DNA from: Dyella telluris
GTDB lineage: Bacteria; Pseudomonadota; Gammaproteobacteria; Xanthomonadales; Rhodanobacteraceae
Direction of reading: 5' to 3'
NCBI RefSeq assembly: GCF_014297575.1
Contig: NZ_CP060412.1
Span: forward strand, 1 to 64,000
Length of the DNA: 64,000 nucleotides
In this document: positions 49,916 through 58,920 of the stretch, in pieces
Position numbering within the stretch: position 1 is the stretch's first letter
How the letters are laid out: every line of letters starts with the position of its first letter
The notes under the pieces: generated by a model
Told to the model about the DNA's origin: nothing
Database searches by the model: none
What the model saw: the letters and a program-made list of their open reading frames with translations, nothing else
Program-made: the position numbers and the translations under genes

Positions 49916-50330
49916 TGTAGGAGCGCACCCTGTGCGCGACCACCTGGCGGAGCGGCATCGACATGGCGCTGCGGTCGCGCACAAGGTGCGCTCCTACAGA
50001 GGGTTCCTCGCACCGCGTGAAGCCCGTTCTTTTCTCGCCTCCGTGCTCACTCCAGTCATCTCCAGTGCCGGGGAGAATGAGCGACAGGTGATATTCAACG
50101 TGAACACCCACATGCTTAGTCGCTCGTCTGTAGGAGCGCACCCTGTGCGCGACCACCTGACGGAGCGGGACCGACATGGCGCTGCGGTCGCGCACAAGGT
50201 GCGCTCCTACAGGGGTGTCTCGCACCGTGTGAAGCCCGTTTCTTTCGCGCCTCAGTGCTCACCCCAGTCCTCTCCCGAACGGGAGAGGACGAGCGACAGG
50301 TGATGTTCAACGTGAACGCCCTAGTGGCAA
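49916..50330. repeat. Tandem duplication of an REP-like palindrome unit
   Basis: Two 83-base palindromic elements lie at 49916-49998 and 50129-50211. Each is bounded by TGTAGGAGCGCACCCTGTG on the left and its complement ending GCGCTCCTACA on the right. The spacer DNA after each is also similar (TGTGAAGCCCGTT, TCGCGCCTC-like, GAGCGACAGGTGAT, TTCAACGTGAAC), so the true unit is about 213 bases, repeated in tandem. The core is a well-known intergenic palindrome of pseudomonads and xanthomonads. Confidence 0.75.
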
Positions 50331-50366
50331 GGAAGGATGTGCCGCACAGCGGCACGACGCTCCGCG

Positions 50367-50748
50367 TTAAGTCCTCTTCGCTTCGGCGCGTTGCGAAGCG
50401 CTTGGAAGTACCCGCTGTGTAGAGGCGAAGGTTGCCAAGCAGCAACGTTCCTCAGCCGATCGGGCCTATCCCCACGGAATGCTGCCAGCTCTTAAGGCCA
50501 TTTTCTTTGGGTTACTTTTCTTTTGGGCCAGCAAAAGAAAAGTGACTCGAGCGTCGGCAGACGATCGAAACGCCCCCGCGGCGTAAGCGGCCCGATCGCG
50601 GAAACGCGCGAGACCGGAGGCCAAGAGCAAAGTCACTGGATCCCGGCCCTCGCCCCCTTTTGTGGGGTGCGCCGGGATGACGTGTAGAAGCGGTGAGGCG
50701 AGCACCCACCCATCACCCCAACCCTCTCCCCGACGGGAAAGGGGGCAG
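50367..50748. repeat. Intergenic repeat module, copy 2
   Basis: This is a direct-orientation counterpart of 41926-42371, sharing the order of all major blocks from TTAAGTCCTCTTCGCTTCGG to the CCCTCTCCCC-type end. It also has its own internal inverted pair TTACTTTTCTTTT and AAAAGAAAAGTGA around GGGCCAGC. No gene is present. Confidence 0.75.
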
Positions 50749-50783
50749 ATAGGTGGGCTACAGCAACCTGTAGCAAACGCCCC

Positions 50784-52331
50784 TCAAGGCGCCACCCTCT
50801 CCACCGGCCCCTGCAACACCCCCAACACCCGCTTCGCCACCCGCCCCAACGGCCCAAGCTTGTCCGTGATCATCCCCATCAACCGATAATCCTCCTCGCT
50901 CCAGTAGCGCACGAGGAAACTGGCCGGCACGAACACCACCGTGAACATGATCGACCCGGTGACGAAGGCCAGGTGCCCCGGCGTCACCTCGGCCACCAGC
51001 CAGCCCGCGCCGGTCGCCACCAGTCCCACCACGAGCAGACGCGCCATCAGCCCGATGGGCAGGCCCGCACTGGCCACGCGACGGATATAGAGCGTACAGA
51101 TCACCAGCTCCGCCAGGCGCGTGCCGGCGTAGCACAGCACAGCGCCAAGCAGACCGAAATGCGGAATCAGGCTGAAGCCGAGGATCACGTTGATCACCAG
51201 CGCCGAACCCGAAATGCGCAGGCGGTCACCCTGGCGATCGGTCACCACCTGGAAGGCGGCAATGCTGTTGGTCATCAGCAACAGGCCCGCCAGCACCAGG
51301 GTGACTTCGATGGCGGGAATCGCATCGACGTACTTGTTGCCGTACATCAGCGTCACCAGGCTGGGCGTGGTGATGAAGCCGAGCCCAGCGATCATCAGGC
51401 CGGTGGCCCAGTAGAACCGCGTGGCCTCGGACAGCACGCGCGTCGCCTGCCCTTGACCGTTCTTCCCGAAAGCACGTGCCATGTAGGGGAGCAAGGTGGT
51501 GGTCAGACCCACAGAGAACAGCTCCACCGCACCGCGCGTCAGCGTGCCGGCAATGGCAAAGAAACCCACCGCGGTGGAGTTGGCGTAGGTGTTGAGCAGG
51601 AAGACTTCGACGGTGTTGCTCTTCAGGGCCAGCAGCAGGATCAGCACCGCCGTAAGGCGAAGGTGGCGGGTCAAGCGTTGTGACATCTCCGCAGGCACCT
51701 CACCCGGGCCGAAGGGCAGGCAATAGCGGCGATAGGCGATGCGGTTCACCAGATTCAGCGTGAGGCACGAGATGGTGAAGATGCCCACGAACGCGATCAG
51801 ACCCGCGTGATAAATCGAAGCAAGCACCACCAGCGCCAGCATGATCACGCCGGATATCACGGTGGCAATGGAGACCGGCTCGAATTTCTCCTGCCCCTTG
51901 GAAATCGCCACCCACAGGCTGTAGTTGGCCTTCGCCACCACGCCCACGGCCACCAGCAGAGTGATGGGCAGGATGAAACCACCCCATTCCGTCGGCCGGA
52001 TAATCGCCACGCCCATGAGGAACAGTGCAATGACCGCGGCGCAACTCCATGCCTGGTTCCGCGCCAGCCGGTAGGAGATGTGCGACGCCACCTCGGGACT
52101 GTCCGCGCCATACGCCTCGGCGATGAACTTGGTGGACGACGTGGTCAGCGCATGGTTGCTGCACGTCATCAGCCAGCCGCATAGCCACACGGTAAACGCA
52201 TAACGGCCGAAATCCGCCGGGCCCAGCGCGCGCGCGATCCATACGCTGATAAACAGACCCAGCGCGTACTCCACATAGGTGGAGGCCGACACCAGCGCCA
52301 CGCTCCTTAATGCTGCCATCCGGCGGTTCAT
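50784..52331 (-). CDS. wzx: Polysaccharide flippase, Wzx/MOP superfamily
   Basis: The product is 515 residues with 12-14 hydrophobic segments, typical of MOP-family exporters that flip undecaprenyl-linked repeat units. It opens with VALVSASTYVEYALGLFISVWIARALGPADFGRYAF, a hallmark pattern (LG-x-x-x-FG-x-Y) of polysaccharide biosynthesis flippases (the segment is quoted only in part: ARALGPADFGRYAF). ATG 52331 follows GGGGAAGG; in-frame ATGs at 52370 and 52373 are alternatives. It is the last gene of the - strand operon starting near 61.1 kb. Confidence 0.88.
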   Translation of the reverse strand: MNRRMAALRSVALVSASTYVEYALGLFISVWIARALGPADFGRYAFTVWLCGWLMTCSNHALTTSSTKFIAEAYGADSPEVASHISYRLARNQAWSCAAVIALFLMGVAIIRPTEWGGFILPITLLVAVGVVAKANYSLWVAISKGQEKFEPVSIATVISGVIMLALVVLASIYHAGLIAFVGIFTISCLTLNLVNRIAYRRYCLPFGPGEVPAEMSQRLTRHLRLTAVLILLLALKSNTVEVFLLNTYANSTAVGFFAIAGTLTRGAVELFSVGLTTTLLPYMARAFGKNGQGQATRVLSEATRFYWATGLMIAGLGFITTPSLVTLMYGNKYVDAIPAIEVTLVLAGLLLMTNSIAAFQVVTDRQGDRLRISGSALVINVILGFSLIPHFGLLGAVLCYAGTRLAELVICTLYIRRVASAGLPIGLMARLLVVGLVATGAGWLVAEVTPGHLAFVTGSIMFTVVFVPASFLVRYWSEEDYRLMGMITDKLGPLGRVAKRVLGVLQGPVERVAP

Positions 52332-52379
52332 CAATACCTTCCCCTGTTCATGCCGATCCGGTTCTGTCATCAATACCCG

Positions 52380-54125
52380 TCACGGCGAGGCATGAGCCGC
52401 CAGTGTCGAGGTGGCGCCGCTGCCGGGCGGCTGCTGCATGAACCACAGGGCCACGCCCGTGCCGCGGTTGTTCCAGTTGAATCGCCGCAGTGTCTCGCCG
52501 ATCCGTCCGCACTCGGTGTCGTAGGAGGATGACAGTGCCTCGACACGGCGTTTGAGCGCGGCACTCTGCGTTGGGTCCTGCTCGAAGTAGTACGCGGCGG
52601 CCACCGGCATCACCAGCTCTACGTTGTGCGCGTCGCTGTACCAGCCGTCGGAATCCTCGATGTCGGAGAGCTTCTTGTGGCTGGCCTGTGACGAGGCCCA
52701 GTACCAGGAGATCTGCCCGTTCGAGCCGGAACACGGATTGCGCCAGTCATGGCCCTGCACGATGGTGCTCACGTCGATCCAGCCATAGCGCTCCATGTAG
52801 CGGCCGAACGCCGTGATCATCTCGGGAATGCGCCGGTCGCCCGTGACCAGCCACGTGTGCCACAGCGCGTCGATGATGTTCTCGCTCATCCATGGCGAAG
52901 TGCCCCGCACATCACTTTCCGGCTTCCATGAGTCGTCTTCGTGCAGGTTCCAGCTGTTGCGCCAGGAGCCGTCGTTGCCCAGCTTGTCCGGGTTGTTGCG
53001 CTGATGCTCGTAGAGCCAGCCCACGCGCTCGTTGGTATTGTCCAGGTAACGTTTGTCGCCGGTGAGTTCATAGGCATTGATGGTTGCCAGCAGGCCCAGC
53101 CCGGCCAGGCGTTCGGTGAAGCGTTCACCCGGCCCTGTATAGGGCCCGGCGTCGCCGCTCCAGCCGTTGTGCTTCCACAGCATCACCATCTTGTCGACCA
53201 GCTCGGCATCGTGTTCGCTGTCGTCACCGGTCAGCGCCAGTGCCAGCAGAATGGGTTCGACATACACGTACTTGGAATCGCATGGCTCCTTGCCCATGGT
53301 CCAGCCACCACCGCAGAACGGACTGAACGGCAAGCCGTCGCGTTTGATGTACTTCATGTAGAAGTGGTAGCTCTCGTCGGCCGCCTGCAGATAATCCAGC
53401 CGGCCGGTACGCACATAGGCCTTGAACAAGGTGGAGGGGCGATCGAACAACCAGGCGGTGTGATCGTCCACGGGCAACTTCTTCGCCCATTCGAACTGGG
53501 TGGCCACGTACCTGGCGTAAGCCTCGCCCTTGGTGGCTGGCGTCTGCGGCCCTGCCACCAGCGAAGCACACATCCATGCCGGCTCCAGCGTGGCCAGCGC
53601 GGCGGCCACGCGCACACCGTGCGAGTCGGGTACTAGTTCCTGCACATACGGCCAGCCGGGCAGCTCGCGGGTACGCGGCTTGCCAATGGCGAAATAATAG
53701 GTGCCCTCGCCTTTCACCAGCTGCGCCTGGAACTGCGCCCGCACGGCGCGAATGCTGTGATCGCGTATGTACCAGCGCAAGGTGGCTACGACGTGGGCAG
53801 GAACCTCTTCGCCGTTCGCGTCGAGAATGCGCACCTGCTGGGCATCGCGCAGCATGCCCGGCGGAAACGGAATGCCGACGGAAACTTTCACGTCGGTGGC
53901 ATCACCCACGTTCTGATGCACCACGATGCGCTGATCAGGCGCGCTGTCCTGCGGCGCCTGCGGCCCCTGGCTTTTAGACGGCGCCTCTGCCTGTGCATGC
54001 GCCGGTCGCCCTGATGCCCATCCCGTCAGGGGCAGGCATGACAGGATCAGGATGAGCAGAAGCCCTGACCTGTGGTTCCGTCCACCACGATCACCGACGA
54101 TGCTGGTTGGCACTGCCTTGAACAT
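52380..54125 (-). CDS. Secreted polysaccharide-lyase/glycosidase-like protein
   Basis: The product is 581 residues. An N-terminal signal segment (LLLILILSCLPLTGWASG) comes after a basic stretch. Residues about 60-160 resemble a RIFT-barrel domain (DVKVSVGIPFPPGMLRDA, RAVRAQFQAQLVKGEGTYYF), as in PcRGLX/YetA-like lyases. The rest is a helical toroid with recurring aromatic motifs such as GWTMGKEPCDSKYVYVEP and GTSPWMSENIIDALWHTW. This suggests a periplasmic or secreted glycan-cleaving enzyme, common in EPS operons for polymer turnover. Catalytic residues cannot be assigned. ATG 54125 shares one base with the galE stop. Confidence 0.7.
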   Translation of the reverse strand: MFKAVPTSIVGDRGGRNHRSGLLLILILSCLPLTGWASGRPAHAQAEAPSKSQGPQAPQDSAPDQRIVVHQNVGDATDVKVSVGIPFPPGMLRDAQQVRILDANGEEVPAHVVATLRWYIRDHSIRAVRAQFQAQLVKGEGTYYFAIGKPRTRELPGWPYVQELVPDSHGVRVAAALATLEPAWMCASLVAGPQTPATKGEAYARYVATQFEWAKKLPVDDHTAWLFDRPSTLFKAYVRTGRLDYLQAADESYHFYMKYIKRDGLPFSPFCGGGWTMGKEPCDSKYVYVEPILLALALTGDDSEHDAELVDKMVMLWKHNGWSGDAGPYTGPGERFTERLAGLGLLATINAYELTGDKRYLDNTNERVGWLYEHQRNNPDKLGNDGSWRNSWNLHEDDSWKPESDVRGTSPWMSENIIDALWHTWLVTGDRRIPEMITAFGRYMERYGWIDVSTIVQGHDWRNPCSGSNGQISWYWASSQASHKKLSDIEDSDGWYSDAHNVELVMPVAAAYYFEQDPTQSAALKRRVEALSSSYDTECGRIGETLRRFNWNNRGTGVALWFMQQPPGSGATSTLAAHASP

Positions 54126-55129
54126 CACGCCACCGACGACAGCCGCGCGTGTTCGCCGACCATCTTGCGCTCCCACGTCAACGCGGTGCGCACGATGAAA
54201 TCGAGGTCGTCGTACTGGGGATGCCAGTCAAGCACCTGCTTGAGCCGGTCGCTGCACGCAATGAGCATGGCGAGGTCACCTTCGCGCCGCGGCAACTCGA
54301 CGATGTTCAGCGGATGACCGCCCACGCGGGCGACCGAATCGAGTACTTCACGCACGCTGTAGCCGTGGCCATAGCCGCAGTTGAGCTTGAGCGATACACC
54401 GCCCTCACGCAGGTGGTCCAGGGCGCGCAAGTGTGCGGAGGCCAGGTCTTCCACATGGATATAGTCGCGGATGCCGGTACCGTCCGGCGTGTCGTAGTCG
54501 GTGCCATAGATGGCCATGGACGCGCGCTTGCCGACAGCATGTTCGCATGCCGCCTTGACCAACAAGGTGGCCGTTGGCGCGGAATGACCGATGCGCCCCT
54601 TGGGGTCGCAGCCGGCCACGTTGAAGTAGCGCAGGATCACGTGGCGCATCCGGCCGGTCATGCAGTAGTCGCACAGCATCATCTCGGACATCAGCTTGGA
54701 TGTGCCATACGGGTTGGCCGGATGGGTGGGCGTGTCTTCGTCGGCCACGCCATGTTCGGTCAGGCCGTACACGGCAGCGGTCGAAGAAAAGATGAATTTG
54801 TCCACGCCGGCGGCCTCGCAGGCGGCCAGCAGGTTGCGCGTGTTGCAGGTGTTGTTGCCGTAGTACTTGAGCGGGTCGCTCACGGATTCCGGCACCACCG
54901 TGTGCGCGGCGAAATGCATCACCGCATCGATGTCGTTGGCGCGCAGCACGGACTCCACCAGCGCCGCATCACCCACGTTACCCACCACCAGCTCGGCGCC
55001 ACGCACCGCCTCGCGGTAGCCACTACTGAGGTTGTCGATCACCACCACGTGCTCGCCGCGAGAGGCAAGCTGCTGGACGACATGACTTCCGATGTAACCG
55101 GCTCCGCCGGTGACGAGCACCTTCTGCAT
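54125..55129 (-). CDS. galE: UDP-glucose 4-epimerase
   Basis: The enzyme interconverts UDP-glucose and UDP-galactose. The product is 334 residues. The NAD motif is VTGGAGYIGSHVV, the active-site serine and tyrosine are in FSSTAAVYG and NPYGTSKLMSE, and GTDYDTPDGTGIRDYIHVEDL is a GalE signature. ATG 55129 lies two bases after the stop of the preceding hydrolase gene, so it is translationally coupled. It supplies galactose donors for the EPS. Confidence 0.92.
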   Translation of the reverse strand: MQKVLVTGGAGYIGSHVVQQLASRGEHVVVIDNLSSGYREAVRGAELVVGNVGDAALVESVLRANDIDAVMHFAAHTVVPESVSDPLKYYGNNTCNTRNLLAACEAAGVDKFIFSSTAAVYGLTEHGVADEDTPTHPANPYGTSKLMSEMMLCDYCMTGRMRHVILRYFNVAGCDPKGRIGHSAPTATLLVKAACEHAVGKRASMAIYGTDYDTPDGTGIRDYIHVEDLASAHLRALDHLREGGVSLKLNCGYGHGYSVREVLDSVARVGGHPLNIVELPRREGDLAMLIACSDRLKQVLDWHPQYDDLDFIVRTALTWERKMVGEHARLSSVA

Positions 55130-55131
55130 GT

Positions 55132-55953
55132 TCACGTACCTGGTCGCGTGACGGGAAAGTGACGCCCCATCCACTGCGCGACGTGGTCGAGCAGGCGTTG
55201 GCGGTCACCCGTGAGAACGTAGGTGTGGTCCGTTTCTTCGAAGTAGCTGGCACTGATGCCCGGGTGATCGGCCAGACGGCCAAAGCACTCGCGGAACTGG
55301 CGGATATGATTGAAGTAGCGCGTCACACCGCCGCTGTAGACGAAGTCGAGCTTGAGACCGCGCTGGAGCATGTCCGCGAGTTCCGCACGCACCACCTTGG
55401 GCGGCAACGGCTCGACCACGAAGGCGGGCTCGGCGGGTCGAGGCGATGCTGAACCACCGCGCCGGAGCAGGCGGTTCCGCCAGGTTGAAAGGCTGAGCAG
55501 GCGCGGCAGGTAATGACGCACACGCTGCCCGAAGGTGCGGTGACCATAGCCATCCAGGAAACAGGCACCCACCACGCGCGAGTCCGCATGCGCGGCAGAG
55601 TGCGCGTTCTGCGCGCCCGAGCAGAGCCCGAACAACACGAAGCGCGTGCTGCCTGATTGCTGCTTGAGCAACTCCATCGCATCGCTTACGTCGGCGACGA
55701 CCTGCTCCGGACGCGACAAGCGCTGGCCACTCGCCCCGCTGTCGCCGATGGTGGAAAGGTCGAAGCGCAGCGTGGGATAGCCCAGCGCATTCAGCCGGCG
55801 ACTGAGGTCCACGTGCAGCCTGAAAGGCCCCACGCGGTACACCATGCCCGCATTGAGGAAAATGACACCCACGCCGTGATCGATGACCGCCGGCAGGCCC
55901 ACCACGCCCACCAGATGGCGCGCACTGCCGAAACGGAAGGCCTGCTCGTGCAT
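55132..55953 (-). CDS. Alpha/beta-hydrolase, exosortase A-associated hydrolase 1-like
   Basis: The product is 273 residues. Features of the fold are VIFLNAGMVYRVGPFRLHVD, LRFDLSTIGDSG and the nucleophile elbow FGLCSGAQNA, with Ser112 in the G-x-C-S-G turn; the late histidine is in EETDHTYVLTG. It fits the hydrolase 1 family of XrtA-type EPS loci. ATG 55953 overlaps the stop of hydrolase 2 (TAATG). With a plausible nucleophile, acid and histidine, it could act as an esterase or thioesterase. No enzyme activity has been inferred beyond the fold. Confidence 0.85.
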   Translation of the reverse strand: MHEQAFRFGSARHLVGVVGLPAVIDHGVGVIFLNAGMVYRVGPFRLHVDLSRRLNALGYPTLRFDLSTIGDSGASGQRLSRPEQVVADVSDAMELLKQQSGSTRFVLFGLCSGAQNAHSAAHADSRVVGACFLDGYGHRTFGQRVRHYLPRLLSLSTWRNRLLRRGGSASPRPAEPAFVVEPLPPKVVRAELADMLQRGLKLDFVYSGGVTRYFNHIRQFRECFGRLADHPGISASYFEETDHTYVLTGDRQRLLDHVAQWMGRHFPVTRPGT

Positions 55954-56729
55954 TACGCCATCTCCTTCAGCAGGCGCTTCGCCGCGTCGAGCAGCGGATG
56001 CGACAGGATGGCCATTTCCAGGCAGTCGACATCGTCCCAGCGAGGGGAAACATCCACGCTCACCTGGCGGCCCACGTGATGGTCCAGGGGCCGCGAGGCT
56101 TCGTCGGTCATCGCCGATGACAGCCACGCCGAGGCCATGCCCGGGTCCAGCAGACGCAGCGCCTGCAACTGCGCGCGCAAACCCTCGCCCCGTTCGAAAC
56201 CCGGCCACTGCGTACTCACGTCCAGTTCGGGACGTGCGACCTCGAAGCGATTCAGGTCGACCTTCAGCGCGTCCTGCATGCGGTCGTACTGCCGCACCAG
56301 TGCATCGCCGGAAGTGATGGCATCCCATGTCACCACGCCGTCGAGCCGGGCCGACTGCGCAGCGGCCAGTGCGGCGTTGGCTCCCAGCCTGGCGCCGAAG
56401 GCTAGCAGACGGGCGCCGCCGGTCCGGTTACGCAGCTCGTTGGCAGCCGTGGCGACATCCGCCAGGCATCGCGTCCACTCAAAGGCACGGCTCTCGCCGG
56501 CCGAATCGCCGGTGCCGTAGTAGTCGAAGCGCAGCACCGGCAAACCGCTCTCGGCCAGACCATGCGCCAGCTGGCGATACAGCCGGTGGCAGCGGATCTG
56601 CTCCACGCCGAAGGGCGGGCACAGCAGCACCGCCGCCCCCGTCACCGCAGCGGACGGATGATAGAAGCCGAACAGCTCCCGCCCCGGGCCGAAGTAGAAC
56701 GGCAGCTCCGCTTCGATGCGCGCCTTCAT
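55953..56729 (-). CDS. Alpha/beta-hydrolase-fold protein, exosortase A-associated hydrolase 2-like, nucleophile replaced
   Basis: The product is 258 residues. The fold is indicated by VLLCPPFGVEQIRCHRLYRQLA and LRFDYYGTGDSAGES. At the nucleophile elbow the sequence is LAFGARLGANAAL, so Arg114 stands where serine is expected. This looks like a family trait rather than a sequencing error, since the frame and surrounding residues are intact. It may bind an acyl or sugar ligand, or pair with hydrolase 1. It overlaps the outer-membrane protein gene upstream by four bases (ATGA). Confidence 0.82.
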   Translation of the reverse strand: MKARIEAELPFYFGPGRELFGFYHPSAAVTGAAVLLCPPFGVEQIRCHRLYRQLAHGLAESGLPVLRFDYYGTGDSAGESRAFEWTRCLADVATAANELRNRTGGARLLAFGARLGANAALAAAQSARLDGVVTWDAITSGDALVRQYDRMQDALKVDLNRFEVARPELDVSTQWPGFERGEGLRAQLQALRLLDPGMASAWLSSAMTDEASRPLDHHVGRQVSVDVSPRWDDVDCLEMAILSHPLLDAAKRLLKEMA

Positions 56730-58069
56730 CGACGGTAGACCACGCCAACCACGAACTCGTTTTCGTGGTAGCTCTGCAAGGCCGCATTACTGGCGCGCAG
56801 CTGGCGCGTATAGCCTGCGCGCCAGCTCCAGTGCTGGGTGAACTCGTGGCTGATGGCCACGCCGAAGCGGGTGGTCTTGTCGGTGCGGTCCAGCGAGGTG
56901 TACTGGGTGTGTTCGTAGTCGCCGAACCCTGTCAGAAGCAGCGTCGGCCGCAGCTTGTACTCGATGCTGAAGGCCGCGTCTTTCTCGTTCTGATCGAAGG
57001 TGGGATTGTTGAGGTAGGACAGCTTGCGATACAGCGGCGCCACCGTGATGGACAGGCGATCACCGCGATAGCTGTAGGTGCCCTGCACGCTATGGTCCAG
57101 GTAGACCTGCGAATCCACCACCACTGAACCCGTATTGATGCCGCGGCTGGGATCGTTGATCAGGTCCAGCGGATTCGTGGACACATTGGTCATGCTGTCC
57201 ACGATGGTCTGGCCCGGCTGGAGCAGCATGTCCTGCGCCGCGTCCGAGAACTGGTAGGTACCGGTCACGCTGAAGCTGTTGTCGATGTTCGGCCGCCAGC
57301 CCAGCGTGACGCGCGCCATCGGTTTGGAAGCACTGGGCTCATTCTTGAAGTCGATGTAGCCCCAGCCAAGCAAGGCATCCACGTCGAAATTCTTCAACGT
57401 ATGGACGTAATGCCCGTACAGCTCATTGCGGGTGTAGTCCGGTCCTGCCGTGTTGTTCTTCAGGTTGACGTGCTGCGACTCCAGGTTCAGCGACACCTGC
57501 GTGGTGGGGTCCACATCGCGGATCACACGGAACGCGCCCAACCCGCGGGAGGAATCGAAGTCATCCACCTTGGAGGCGTAGCTGTTGAGGTATTTCAGTT
57601 CAACCTGCCCGCGCGTGGCCGCATTGAAGTCGAAATGCAGGATCGGCCCCAGCGATATCACATTGGTCTGCTGCCGGTTGTTGGGCGCATTGCTGGCCAG
57701 CGTATCCACCGGCTGCACGCCGGCATCGTCCTCGATGGAAAAATCGAGCCGCTGGGGAATCGCCGTCCAGTTGGCCTGCGCGCTGAGCGTGCCCTGCGTC
57801 TGACTGTCGAAATTGCTGTTGCTGTAATCGAGGTACTCCGCCGTACCCACGACATTGGCCTGGATGGTGGAACCCAGTTGTCGATAGGCGAAGTTGACGC
57901 CCGGTATCAGAATGCTGCTGCTGGCCGGGTTGTCGGTGGCCAATGCAATGTTGTCACTGTGTTCCACGCTGACGAACGCCGAATAGGCGAAGTCACCGGC
58001 CCACGAGCAGCCGGGGATGGCGACCAGCGCGAGCATGGTGGCGCGGGCAAGCCTGTTGTAAGCCGGCAT
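56726..58069 (-). CDS. Outer-membrane beta-barrel protein, EpsL/PEP-CTERM-associated type
   Basis: The product is 447 residues. The signal peptide ends near GCSWAG. The mature part consists of alternating amphipathic strands, begins DFAYSAFVSVEHSDNIALA and ends in the barrel-closing strand HENEFVVGVVYRR. This is the pattern of the uncharacterised outer-membrane proteins found in XrtA/PEP-CTERM EPS operons, possibly the export port. ATG 58069 has AGAGGA at six bases; ATG 58075 is an alternative. It lies between hydrolase 2 and the kinase-like gene. Confidence 0.82.
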   Translation of the reverse strand: MPAYNRLARATMLALVAIPGCSWAGDFAYSAFVSVEHSDNIALATDNPASSSILIPGVNFAYRQLGSTIQANVVGTAEYLDYSNSNFDSQTQGTLSAQANWTAIPQRLDFSIEDDAGVQPVDTLASNAPNNRQQTNVISLGPILHFDFNAATRGQVELKYLNSYASKVDDFDSSRGLGAFRVIRDVDPTTQVSLNLESQHVNLKNNTAGPDYTRNELYGHYVHTLKNFDVDALLGWGYIDFKNEPSASKPMARVTLGWRPNIDNSFSVTGTYQFSDAAQDMLLQPGQTIVDSMTNVSTNPLDLINDPSRGINTGSVVVDSQVYLDHSVQGTYSYRGDRLSITVAPLYRKLSYLNNPTFDQNEKDAAFSIEYKLRPTLLLTGFGDYEHTQYTSLDRTDKTTRFGVAISHEFTQHWSWRAGYTRQLRASNAALQSYHENEFVVGVVYRR

Positions 58070-58138
58070 ATCCATTCCTCTGACCTTCCCCCTCAAGATG
58101 CCGCCGCTCCCTTCGCCGGCATCTCGTTCCCTATCCGT

Positions 58139-58918
58139 CTAGGGCGCCTGGTTGAACACCACTCCAGCAAGCTTGCTCGGTTCGAAATGACTCAACGCCT
58201 GACTGATGGCCCCTGGCGTATCTTTTCCATACCCCGCCACCACCACCACGAAATCCGCGAGGTCGGCGAGGATGCGCGCATCGGGAGCGCCCTTCACGGA
58301 CGGACCGTCCAGGAACAGGTAACGGTCGGCATAGCGCGAGCGCAGCGAATCGATCACGGCGCGCATGCGATGCGATGTGAAGTACTCACTGCTGCTCTCG
58401 CGCGGCTTGCCAGCGGGAATCAGCCGCAGGTGCGGCACACCCGTGTGGTAGATGATCGATTCGATGCCGATGGCCGGATGATCCATCAGGTCGCTCAGGC
58501 CACCACGCAGCGGCTCCACGCCCATCACCTTGTGCTGGTTCGGGTAGCGCACGTTGCAGTCGACCAGCAGGCTGGTCTTGGCTTCATCGAACGCAAATGC
58601 CGCGGCAAGGTTACGCGCCACGAAGCTGCTGCCCGAGCGCGGACTTACCGCGACCACCAGCGTCACGAAATTCTCGCGTCCGCCCATGGCGAGCAGGCGC
58701 GTGCGGATTTCGCGGAAGGCATCGGACTGCTGACGCACTGACTCTTCGCGATGAATCATCCGCCGCTGCTCAAGCTGCACCGGCGCCAGCGCACCACCCG
58801 ACTCGTTCATGCGCGCAATGGACTGGCTGGACGATTTGCGAAGCTCAAGGTTATGCGCGGCCGCTTCAAGCACTTCGCTGATGCGATCGGACATGTTGTC
58901 GTTTTCCGGATTCTTCAT
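58139..58918 (-). CDS. BY-kinase-like (CpsD/Wzc-type) protein with degraded nucleotide-binding motifs
   Basis: The product is 259 residues. The fold is that of bacterial tyrosine autokinases. However, the Walker A region (residues 92-99) is SPRSGSSF: the glycine after proline is Arg94 and the essential lysine is Ser97. The second motif is LLVDCNVRYP, with Asn122 in place of aspartate, and the C-terminal tyrosine cluster is missing (it ends GVVFNQAP). It likely retains the scaffold role, pairing with the adjacent Wzz-like protein, but not kinase activity. ATG 58918 has AGGG at six bases; ATG 58924 overlaps the upstream stop. Confidence 0.85.
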   Translation of the reverse strand: MKNPENDNMSDRISEVLEAAAHNLELRKSSSQSIARMNESGGALAPVQLEQRRMIHREESVRQQSDAFREIRTRLLAMGGRENFVTLVVAVSPRSGSSFVARNLAAAFAFDEAKTSLLVDCNVRYPNQHKVMGVEPLRGGLSDLMDHPAIGIESIIYHTGVPHLRLIPAGKPRESSSEYFTSHRMRAVIDSLRSRYADRYLFLDGPSVKGAPDARILADLADFVVVVAGYGKDTPGAISQALSHFEPSKLAGVVFNQAP

Positions 58919-58920
58919 GG

